Assembly: GCA_028817755.1 (NCBI GenBank)
Contig: JAPPPA010000176.1
Coordinates: 1-6,626 of the forward strand
DNA length: 6,626 nt
Reading direction: 5' to 3'
Source of the DNA: Gammaproteobacteria bacterium
GTDB lineage: Bacteria; Pseudomonadota; Gammaproteobacteria; JAPPPA01
Shown here: positions 1 to 5,279 of the stretch, in pieces
How the letters are laid out: each line of letters starts with the position of its first letter
How positions within the stretch are numbered: position 1 is the first letter of the stretch
Made by a program: the position numbers and the translations under genes
The notes under the pieces: model-generated
What the model saw: only the letters and a program-made list of their open reading frames with translations
What the model was told of the DNA's origin: nothing
Databases searched by the model: none

Positions 1-531
1 TTTGCACAAGATGTTGATTACTACCTAAAAGGTGTTACCACCGAAAGATACGATGCCAATGGCATCATGCGTTACAAACTAGAAGCCAAATTGGCTAAAC
101 ATTACCGCAGCAGCGATAGCGTTGAACTTACAGAACCCAGCATGCAGTACCGTGCTGACCAAACTGCGGAAGGCGAAGAAACATCAGACTTCTGGCACAT
201 TGCTGCCGAACAAGGTTGGTTTTACGAAGAGCAGCCGCCTCGACTCGCGCGCCTAGAGCTAAAAGATCAAGTGGTGATTAAGCGTGTTGATTCAACCGGC
301 GCTGAAATCAACACCATTACTGACGAAATGTGGTTTTTGCCTGGCAGCGGCGAACTTCACTCACAAAGCCCCGTCGTAATTCAACAAGGCAGCCATCGCA
401 TCCGTGCAGCTCGCCTCAGCATTAATACCAAGCAAGATCGCATTCAACTTCATGGTGGCGTGAAAGGCGCGTATTATCCAGCAGGTGTGAAAAACAACGG
501 CCAAACTAGCCGTGACCGGGGTCAAGGGTAA
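1..531 (+). CDS. lptC: LPS export protein LptC, 5' end cut off by the window
   Basis: The reading frame is open from base 1, giving 176 visible residues to the TAA at 529-531. The first ATG in frame (base 67) is internal, because the residues before it (DYYLKGVTTERYDANGIMRY) match the conserved LptC start of the beta-jellyroll, where E. coli has a tyrosine- and glycine-containing stretch followed by the 'YRL' strand. LptC is a bitopic inner-membrane protein whose periplasmic domain receives LPS from LptB2FG and passes it to LptA. The N-terminal membrane anchor, roughly 40 residues by comparison with E. coli LptC (191 residues), lies upstream of the window. The visible part is all periplasmic domain, with alternating strands and a polar, glycine-rich tail. 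The stop codon overlaps the lptA start by one base (TAATG), so the two are probably translationally coupled. Identity rests on motif recall plus the lptA-lptB context, which is decisive. Confidence 0.95.
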   Translation, partial: FAQDVDYYLKGVTTERYDANGIMRYKLEAKLAKHYRSSDSVELTEPSMQYRADQTAEGEETSDFWHIAAEQGWFYEEQPPRLARLELKDQVVIKRVDSTGAEINTITDEMWFLPGSGELHSQSPVVIQQGSHRIRAARLSINTKQDRIQLHGGVKGAYYPAGVKNNGQTSRDRGQG

Positions 532-1034
532 TGAAAAAATTTCTATGGCTTTTACTGTGCTTTAGCAGTTACGCCACCGCTGCACCGGATGACTTTGCCG
601 CCCCAATTGAAATTGAAGCGCAACAAGTTGAGGTTGACGCGCAGGACGGCACGAGCACTTATCAAGGTGATGTTCGTTTAGTACGAGGCAGCATGAAAAT
701 ACTTGCTGACACCATGATTCTGAAACAAGCCAACGACCAAATTTCCGCTGACATTCGTGGCAACGAAAATGGCCCCGCACAATTCTCCCACACCACGGAA
801 ACGGGCGAATTAATGCAAGAGAAAGCCCAACGCATCCGCTACTTCAGTGACAAAGACACCATCGAATTTGACGGCAATGCAGAAGTAAAACGCGCCGCAG
901 ACACCGTCAGCAGCGATCATATTCGCTACGACTTACGTGCCGAACAAATTCTAGCTGGCGGCGATAAAACAGATGGTTCAGATAACCGCGTTAAAATCGT
1001 TATTCAGCCTGCAAATAATAAAAACAAGGAATAG
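531..1034 (+). CDS. lptA: LPS export periplasmic bridge protein LptA
   Basis: This 167-residue protein starts with a typical Sec signal peptide: MKK, a hydrophobic core rich in Leu (FLWLLLCF), then SSYATA, with likely cleavage after Ala17. The mature part begins with the OstA/LptA-type beta-jellyroll: 'PIEIEAQQVEVDAQDGTSTYQGDV' spans about residues 25-48 and carries the family's repeated strand pattern, followed by MKILAD and IRGNENGPAQF. LptA polymerises head to tail in the periplasm and carries LPS from LptC to LptD in the outer membrane. Length is close to the family norm (E. coli 185). The start overlaps the lptC stop by one base. Purine-rich GGGG at 518-521 is a possible ribosome site at 9 bases, but coupling to lptC may matter more. 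The C-terminus is Asn/Lys-rich and polar (PANNKNKE). No oddity seen. Confidence 0.96.
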   Translation: MKKFLWLLLCFSSYATAAPDDFAAPIEIEAQQVEVDAQDGTSTYQGDVRLVRGSMKILADTMILKQANDQISADIRGNENGPAQFSHTTETGELMQEKAQRIRYFSDKDTIEFDGNAEVKRAADTVSSDHIRYDLRAEQILAGGDKTDGSDNRVKIVIQPANNKNKE

Positions 1035-1042
1035 AACCGCGC

Positions 1043-1768
1043 ATGACACGCTTGGTCGCCGAAAACCTGCAGAAAAAATATAAAGACCGCCTAGTGGTCA
1101 AAGGCATTTCGCTGCATATCGACGCTGGCGAAACCGTTGGTTTACTTGGCCCTAACGGCGCCGGCAAAACCACCACCTTTTATATGATTGTGGGCTTGGT
1201 TAAGCCCAACGACGGCAGTATCCGCCTAGACGAGCACGACATCACCCAACTACCCATGCATGCCCGCGCACGCCTTGGGGTAGGTTACTTGCCGCAAGAA
1301 GCTTCTGTTTTTCGAAAGCTCACCGTCGCCGAAAACATCATGGCGATTTTGGAAACCCGTAAAGACCTTAACCGCCAGCAGCGCGAAGATTCGTTAGACG
1401 CGCTATTAGAAGAGCTACATATCCCACATATTCGCGACAGCCTTGGCGTTAGCCTCTCTGGTGGCGAAAGGCGTCGTGTAGAAATTGCGCGTGCACTCGC
1501 CGCCAACCCGCGTTTCGTTTTACTAGACGAGCCCTTCGCCGGCGTTGATCCAATCTCCGTTATCGACATCCAAAAGATTGTTGAACACCTCACTAGCCGG
1601 GGTATTGGCGTGCTAATCACCGACCATAGCGTGCGCGAAACCTTAGGCATCTGCGACCGCGCTTACATTGTGAGCAACGGCCAAGTTATCGCCCAAGGCC
1701 ACCCCAATGAAGTCATGGAAGACGAGCAAGTAAAACGCGTTTATCTCGGCGAAAACTTCCGCCTTTAA
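1043..1768 (+). CDS. lptB: LPS export ABC transporter ATP-binding protein LptB
   Basis: A 241-residue ABC ATPase, the same length as E. coli LptB and apparently collinear with it. Visible motifs are Walker A GPNGAGKT (36-43, Lys42), Q-loop Gln85 in YLPQE, signature LSGGE (138-142), Walker B LLDE (160-163, catalytic Glu163), D-loop AGVDP and switch His195 in ITDHS. Phe90-Arg91, next to the Q-loop, correspond to the groove that contacts the LptF/LptG coupling helices. Two LptB subunits power extraction of LPS from the inner membrane by LptFG and its passage through LptC and LptA. lptF and lptG are not in this window, as is usual. It starts 8 bases after lptA, with AAGGA at 1026-1030 as a somewhat distant ribosome site. 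No convincing terminator follows, so some transcription may continue downstream. Confidence 0.98.
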   Translation: MTRLVAENLQKKYKDRLVVKGISLHIDAGETVGLLGPNGAGKTTTFYMIVGLVKPNDGSIRLDEHDITQLPMHARARLGVGYLPQEASVFRKLTVAENIMAILETRKDLNRQQREDSLDALLEELHIPHIRDSLGVSLSGGERRRVEIARALAANPRFVLLDEPFAGVDPISVIDIQKIVEHLTSRGIGVLITDHSVRETLGICDRAYIVSNGQVIAQGHPNEVMEDEQVKRVYLGENFRL

Positions 1769-1799
1769 GCCTGCAAAGCAACGCCACGGCGCAAACTGG

Positions 1800-1828
1800 T
1801 TGACCCGCCCCACTGTCACAATTAGTCT
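1800..1828 (+). promoter_or_regulatory. possible sigma70 promoter for the 1869-2426 gene
   Basis: TTGACC (1800-1805) matches five of six -35 consensus bases and is followed, after 17 bases, by TAGTCT (1823-1828), which keeps only the first, second and last bases of the -10 consensus. Transcription would begin near 1835, leaving a leader of about 34 bases. The 100-base gap between lptB and the next gene suits a promoter, but the weak -10 makes this tentative. Confidence 0.3.
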
Positions 1829-1868
1829 TTGCCGCTCAGCAAAACTATCTAACCTTGGGGACATCTAG

Positions 1869-2426
1869 ATGAAGAAACTCAGCGCACTAGCTCTGCTAGC
1901 GGCATTTAGCTCAGCACCTGCTTACGCACATGACGTTCAAGCATTTTATCTGCAAGCCGAGCAAAATAATATTGAGATCGATGGCTATGGCGTGTCGGCA
2001 CGCTTTAACGCTAGTGAAAAATGGGTCATCACTGGCGCTTATGCACAAGCAGAGGAAGAAACTACTCAACTTGAAACCACCGCTGCGTCACTCGGCTTTG
2101 AGTACTTATCCACCTCTGGCAATGTAACGGGCGTAATGGGCGGCGAAGTCTCACGTGCCGAAGTCGACTCAACCGACTCTAGCTCCACCAGCGCTTCATT
2201 CTATGTTGGCGGCCAAGGCAAAGCCTTTTACGTTCACGCGGGGGTTAGCCTAGATCAAGACGATAGCGAGACCGATCTCTTCTACCGTTTAGGCGCACGC
2301 TTTGGGGCGGATAAAAAACTGTTTGGCCTAGGCCTATTCTTTGAACTGTCTGGTGGTGCAGCCGCCAATGACAATAGCAGTGGCGTACCGTTTGGCACCT
2401 TTGCGGGCCTAAATTACCACTTCTAA
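1869..2426 (+). CDS. small secreted outer-membrane beta-barrel-like protein of unknown function
   Basis: I do not recognise this 185-residue protein as a characterised family member. It has a clear Sec signal peptide: MKK, hydrophobic Leu/Ala core, and AYA before His21, so cleavage is expected after residue 20. The mature 165 residues show short alternating segments with aromatic and small residues separated by acidic or Ser/Thr-rich turns (for example the Ser/Thr/Asp run at about 100-108), with around 8-10 possible strands. The chain ends in YHF, a terminal Phe of the kind recognised by the BAM assembly machinery. This pattern resembles small 8- to 10-stranded outer-membrane barrels such as the YfaZ/OmpW-like proteins, though I cannot assign it to any. 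The ribosome site GGGGA (1857-1861) lies 7 bases before the ATG. It sits between lptB and rpoN, with its own possible promoter and a tandem-hairpin end, so it may be expressed separately from both. Confidence is high for a real gene and moderate for the barrel. Confidence 0.85.
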   Translation: MKKLSALALLAAFSSAPAYAHDVQAFYLQAEQNNIEIDGYGVSARFNASEKWVITGAYAQAEEETTQLETTAASLGFEYLSTSGNVTGVMGGEVSRAEVDSTDSSSTSASFYVGGQGKAFYVHAGVSLDQDDSETDLFYRLGARFGADKKLFGLGLFFELSGGAAANDNSSGVPFGTFAGLNYHF

Positions 2427-2433
2427 GACCAAA

Positions 2434-2456
2434 TGGCCCTCAATTGCTGAGGGCCA
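2434..2456 (+). terminator. hairpin 1 after the barrel-like gene (candidate terminator)
   Basis: A perfect 9-base-pair stem, TGGCCCTCA (2434-2442) with TGAGGGCCA (2448-2456) and a 5-base loop, begins 8 bases after the stop codon. It is GC-rich, but the bases after it (ATTC) give no real U-tract. It may stabilise the 3' end or work together with the second hairpin rather than as a classical intrinsic terminator. Confidence 0.6.
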
Positions 2457-2458
2457 AT

Positions 2459-2483
2459 TCAGCCTAGCGCCACGCTAGGCTGA
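2459..2483 (+). terminator. hairpin 2 in tandem, overlapping the rpoN -35 box
   Basis: A second perfect inverted repeat of 11 bases, TCAGCCTAGCG (2459-2469) and CGCTAGGCTGA (2473-2483), with a 3-base CCA loop, starts 2 bases after the first hairpin. The trailing CATTTCA is a poor U-tract. As DNA it is a near-continuous dyad and could equally be a protein-binding site, because its right arm runs into the -35 box at 2480-2485. Confidence 0.6.
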
Positions 2484-2507
2484 CATTTCAACGCAAACCG
2501 CTACAAT
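2480..2507 (+). promoter_or_regulatory. sigma70-type promoter of rpoN
   Basis: CTGACA (2480-2485) and TACAAT (2502-2507) each match five of six consensus bases, with a 16-base spacer. Transcription would start near 2514, giving an rpoN leader of about 34 bases. The -35 shares bases 2480-2483 with the right arm of the upstream hairpin. This is the best promoter match I found in the window. Confidence 0.6.
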
Positions 2508-2547
2508 TTAATGCAAAATACGCGCCAACAGCGTACTGAGCATTATT

Positions 2548-4029
2548 TTGAAACACGGACTCCAGCTAAAACTCGGTCAGCAACTGACCATGACGCCTGC
2601 TTTGCAGCAAGCGATTCGTCTGCTGCAGCTTTCTAGCCTCGAAATTAGACAAGAAGTACAAGAGGCACTTGAAAGCAACTTAATGCTTGAAGAAGACCGC
2701 GATGAATATGCCGCGGCAGAAACAGCGACCGAAAACAAAGCAGAAACTGCGAAAGAAAGCGGCGATACGCCAGAACCAGAAAGCCTCCCCCAGGACATTA
2801 GCGAAGACAGCATCGGCGACTTTCGCTGGGAAGACGTATACGAAGGCCGCGCCAAACCTAAAAGCGGCGCAGACGATTTACCACCACTGGTTGAACGCGT
2901 AGGCGACCCTAGCAGTGAAAGCCTACAAGCCCACCTTCACTGGCAACTAGACCTTGCCCGCCTTTCGCCTCGGGACCAAGAAATTGCCGAGTTCATCATC
3001 GACAGCATTGATGACGATGGTTATCTGCATTTGGAGCCCGAAGCACTTGCTGAAACGCTAAACGAACAACTAATTCTCGAAGGGCGCACCGACGAGCCCA
3101 ATTTCGATACCGACGAAGCCGTTTATGTACTCCACCGCGTGCAACAATTTGACCCTCCTGGTATCGCTGCACGCACGCCGCAAGAGTGCCTAACGCTACA
3201 GCTAGCGCAATTAGCCGATCATCATGATGGCAAGGCACTCGCACAAGTCATCGTCGACAACCATTTGGAAACACTCGCCAAAGGTGACCGCGGCACCATT
3301 CAGCGCCAAGCGCAGTGCGATGCATCCGAGTTAGACGAAGCGATTACCTTGATTCGTAGCCTTAGCGCACACCCAGGCGCTGGCTGGAGCAATCAACGCA
3401 CGGAATACGTGATTCCAGATGTGTTTGTTTACAAGCACAACGAGCGCTGGCTGGTAAGGCTCAATGGCGAGCATGAAATCCCATTGCGCATCAACCAGCA
3501 ATACGCCGAACTAGCCAAAGATATGGGTGACGACGCGCAATCAGAAATGATGCGCAGCCACCTGCAAGAAGCCCGCTGGTTAATTAAAAGCCTACAAAGC
3601 CGTAACGACACACTCGTGCGCGTTGCCAATGCCATCGTAGATCGGCAGCAAGCGTGGTTTGATAAAGGCGACATTGCGCTTACGCCAATGGTGTTGCGCG
3701 ATATTGCTGACGAACTAGGCCTACACGAATCCACTATTTCGCGTGTAACCAGTAGCAAACACATGCACACCTCGAGTGGCATTGTGCCCTTCAAACACTT
3801 CTTTTCTAGCCATGTTGGCACGCAGGACGGCGGCGAAGCCTCAAGCATTGCTATTCAAGCCATGATTAAAGAATTGGTGAGTGAAGAACCAGCCACTAAA
3901 CCGCTTAGTGACACAAAACTTGCAAATGCGCTTGCAGAGCGTAATATCAAAATTGCACGGCGCACGATCGCGAAGTATCGTGAAGCCTTAGGCATTCCGC
4001 CCTCACATGAGCGAAAACGCCTAGATTAA
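2548..4029 (+). CDS. rpoN: RNA polymerase sigma-54 factor RpoN
   Basis: A 493-residue sigma-54, slightly longer than E. coli RpoN (477). The TTG start at 2548 is chosen because it gives the family's exact N-terminus, MKHGLQLKLGQQLTMTP, and no ATG or GTG lies in frame just upstream. The ribosome site is weak (GAG at 2538-2540). Region I (about 1-50) is Gln/Leu-rich and contacts bacterial enhancer-binding proteins; region II (about 50-118) is acidic and variable. The core-binding part includes DPPGIAAR (202-209). The helix-turn-helix that reads the -12 element (about 383-403) contains HESTISR, with Arg399 at the position of E. coli Arg383. The RpoN box ARRTIAKYRE (470-479) reads the -24 element. 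Sigma-54 drives nitrogen, motility and stress genes and needs ATP-dependent activators. Some conserved spots differ: ESNLMLE where ESNP(L/M)LE is usual, and SSGIVPFK where PRGIFELK is usual. Confidence 0.98.
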   Translation: MKHGLQLKLGQQLTMTPALQQAIRLLQLSSLEIRQEVQEALESNLMLEEDRDEYAAAETATENKAETAKESGDTPEPESLPQDISEDSIGDFRWEDVYEGRAKPKSGADDLPPLVERVGDPSSESLQAHLHWQLDLARLSPRDQEIAEFIIDSIDDDGYLHLEPEALAETLNEQLILEGRTDEPNFDTDEAVYVLHRVQQFDPPGIAARTPQECLTLQLAQLADHHDGKALAQVIVDNHLETLAKGDRGTIQRQAQCDASELDEAITLIRSLSAHPGAGWSNQRTEYVIPDVFVYKHNERWLVRLNGEHEIPLRINQQYAELAKDMGDDAQSEMMRSHLQEARWLIKSLQSRNDTLVRVANAIVDRQQAWFDKGDIALTPMVLRDIADELGLHESTISRVTSSKHMHTSSGIVPFKHFFSSHVGTQDGGEASSIAIQAMIKELVSEEPATKPLSDTKLANALAERNIKIARRTIAKYREALGIPPSHERKRLD

Positions 4030-4297
4030 AAACTTCGTATTAATCGCTGGACAAGCACCAGCAGGAGGTAGCAGCGCAAACCGCACTCTGACTCATCCGT
4101 TACATACGGACGCAGCCAGGTGAAGCCACAGCAGCCTGCTCCTATACAACTTCCGCAGGCAGTCTCGTGGCCGATATCGCATCGTTAGCGATGCATAATT
4201 TGGCGACAGCGACGCCCGCCTGCTTTAGCAAGTCTCTAGCATCCGACGCCGTTGCCGCTACCCATTCAGACCAGACCTTACTGGAGGTAGCAACAAT
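4030..4297 (+). other. 268-base non-coding gap between rpoN and hpf
   Basis: No convincing reading frame spans this gap: the forward frames are broken by stops near 4043, 4069 and 4123 and have no start with a ribosome site. It contains small dyads: GCTGG/CCAGC (4046-4062), TCCGT/ACGGA (4096-4110) and the hairpin at 4179-4194. The 10-base string GGAGGTAGCA occurs at 4064-4073 and again at 4283-4292, where it is the hpf ribosome site; the first copy has no start codon at a suitable distance. CATAAT (4194-4199) could be a -10 box, but no good -35 precedes it. The gap probably carries the hpf leader, possibly with its own promoter. Confidence 0.5.
4179..4194 (+). other. short hairpin in the rpoN-hpf gap
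   Basis: A 6-base-pair perfect stem, GCATCG (4179-4184) with CGATGC (4189-4194), closes a TTAG tetraloop and is followed by ATAATTTGG. It could be a weak terminator or a leader RNA element. The short stem and lack of a U-tract keep confidence low. Confidence 0.35.
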
Positions 4298-4633
4298 ATG
4301 AATATCGATCTCACCGGTCACCATTTAGACGTCACACCCGCTTTACGCGACTACGTAAACAATAAGCTCGCACGGGTAGAACGGCATTTCGACAACATTA
4401 GCAATGCCCACGTGGTTTTAAGCGTGGAAAAACTCTCCCAAAAAGCCGAGGCCACACTCAATGCCCGAGGCGGACAGTTATTTGCTGAAGCGCATGATGA
4501 AAACATGTATGCCGCGATTGACGCACTTACAGACAAGCTCGACAGGCTGGTGAAAAAACGTAGAGAAAAGGTCACAGATCACCATAATCGGGAAGCACTC
4601 AAACACGAAGTTCACGCAGCCGCGCTGCAATAA
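4298..4633 (+). CDS. hpf: ribosome hibernation promoting factor (short HPF)
   Basis: A 111-residue short HPF/YfiA-family protein. The N-terminus MNIDLTGHHLDVTPALRDYV is the family's first strand and helix, followed by HFDNI, the VVLSVEK strand, EATLNARGGQLFAEA and the second helix DENMYAAIDALTDKLDRLVKKRREK (about 68-92). The basic helix end binds the 16S decoding region. Short HPF promotes 100S ribosome dimer formation in stationary phase together with RMF. The last 17 or so residues form a His/Ala-rich tail longer than E. coli HPF (95 residues), but there is no long-HPF dimerisation domain. The ribosome site GGAGG (4283-4287) is strong, 10 bases before the ATG. Its position after rpoN is conserved in gammaproteobacteria, although here a 268-base gap separates the two and a strong terminator follows, so it may be transcribed apart from ptsN. 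Confidence 0.96.
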   Translation: MNIDLTGHHLDVTPALRDYVNNKLARVERHFDNISNAHVVLSVEKLSQKAEATLNARGGQLFAEAHDENMYAAIDALTDKLDRLVKKRREKVTDHHNREALKHEVHAAALQ

Positions 4634-4665
4634 CTCGATAAATAGTTTCTCGGGGCGCACAGCAC

Positions 4666-4698
4666 AGGCCAGCTTGGCAACAAGCTGGCCTTTTTCTT
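4666..4698 (+). terminator. strong intrinsic terminator after hpf
   Basis: An 11-base-pair perfect stem, AGGCCAGCTTG (4666-4676) with CAAGCTGGCCT (4681-4691), closes a GCAA (GNRA) tetraloop and runs straight into TTTTTCTT. This is a textbook Rho-independent terminator 32 bases after the hpf stop. It implies that ptsN-hprK-rapZ depend mainly on a separate promoter. Confidence 0.93.
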
Positions 4699-4730
4699 GC
4701 TTAAAGAGCAACAACAATTTCTCAGCAGCA

Positions 4731-4773
4731 TTTAGCGAATTCACTGTGAAGCCGCCTCACAAGTCGCTAAAAT
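4731..4773 (+). promoter_or_regulatory. palindrome-rich leader and possible promoter/operator of ptsN
   Basis: TTTAGCGA (4731-4738) is repeated inverted as TCGCTAAA (4764-4771), and between them lies the 11-base palindrome TTCACTGTGAA (4740-4750). TAAAAT (4768-4773) matches five of six -10 bases and overlaps the right arm; the -35 region (near 4744-4750) is poor, as expected if an activator helps. A promoter is required here because a strong terminator separates hpf from ptsN. The exact site is inference. Confidence 0.4.
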
Positions 4774-4800
4774 TGCCCCCATTGATATAAGGAGTTCAGC

Positions 4801-5250
4801 ATGAACCTGTCCGCGGTTATCCCCTCTTCTCGCATTGCCGTTGTCGCTAACGCGCAAAGCAAAAAAACAGCATTAGAAACCATCAGCAAAACCTTGGCTG
4901 AAGGCGATAGCAAACGCCAAGATGCTATTTTCGACGCGCTACTAGGCCGCGAACGTTTAGGTAGCACTGGCTTAGGAGACGGCGTTGCCATCCCTCACGG
5001 CCGCATCAATGGCATTAGCGAGCCAATGGGCTGCCTAGTAAAGCTAGACGAAAGCGTTGATTTTGAAGCTGCTGACGGCAAAAACGTTGATTTACTCGCC
5101 GGCTTAGTTGTACCTGCAGATTGCACTGAAGAGCACCTACAAGTACTTGCCAATGTTGCACGCCTATTTAGCAATAGCGATTTCACCACGGCAGCTCGTC
5201 AAACGACTGACAGCGCCGCACTCGCTGAACTACTTGCAGCGAATAGCTAA
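4801..5250 (+). CDS. ptsN: nitrogen-regulatory PTS protein EIIA-Ntr
   Basis: A 149-residue cytoplasmic EIIA of the fructose/mannitol-type fold. The diagnostic stretch RERLGSTGLGDGVAIPHGR (about 50-68) contains the phosphorylated histidine, His66, equivalent to His73 in E. coli PtsN. Later strands read VDLLAGLVVPAD (about 96-107), and the helix EEHLQVLANVARLF follows. EIIA-Ntr takes phosphate from EI-Ntr through NPr (PtsO) and regulates potassium transport, phosphate sensing and nitrogen responses rather than sugar uptake. The ribosome site AAGGAG (4789-4794) is 6 bases from the ATG. The gene heads a probable ptsN-hprK-rapZ operon after the hpf terminator. It is somewhat shorter than E. coli PtsN (163), with the difference at the N-terminus. 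No EIIB or EIIC sugar-permease parts are present, which agrees with a regulatory PTS. Confidence 0.96.
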   Translation: MNLSAVIPSSRIAVVANAQSKKTALETISKTLAEGDSKRQDAIFDALLGRERLGSTGLGDGVAIPHGRINGISEPMGCLVKLDESVDFEAADGKNVDLLAGLVVPADCTEEHLQVLANVARLFSNSDFTTAARQTTDSAALAELLAANS

Positions 5251-5279
5251 ACGCGCCGCAACCGACCACAGCGACCAAC

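Noticed and set aside
67..531. lptC taken as starting at the ATG at base 67
   Set aside because: The frame is open to base 1 and the residues before the ATG match conserved LptC sequence, so this ATG is internal and the gene is cut by the window edge.
1285..1650. 121-codon reverse-strand frame inside lptB
   Set aside because: It is antisense to the ABC signature and Walker B motifs, with composition typical of a shadow frame.
1777..1796. CGCC/GGCG dyad after lptB as a terminator
   Set aside because: The stem is only 4 base pairs with a 2-base loop and there is no U-tract.
3808..3830. TTGGCACG as a possible sigma-54 -24 element inside rpoN
   Set aside because: No TTGC-type -12 element follows at the required spacing, and the site is inside conserved coding sequence.
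4130..4140. AGCAGCCTGCT dyad in the rpoN-hpf gap as part of a REP-type repeat
   Set aside because: Only one copy is present in the window and the match to known REP cores is loose; a genome-wide copy count would be needed.
4142..4324. 60-codon reverse-strand frame across the rpoN-hpf gap and hpf start
   Set aside because: It begins inside hpf, covers its ribosome site, shows no recognisable family and has no clear ribosome site of its own. A real gene cannot be fully excluded, but the support is too weak.
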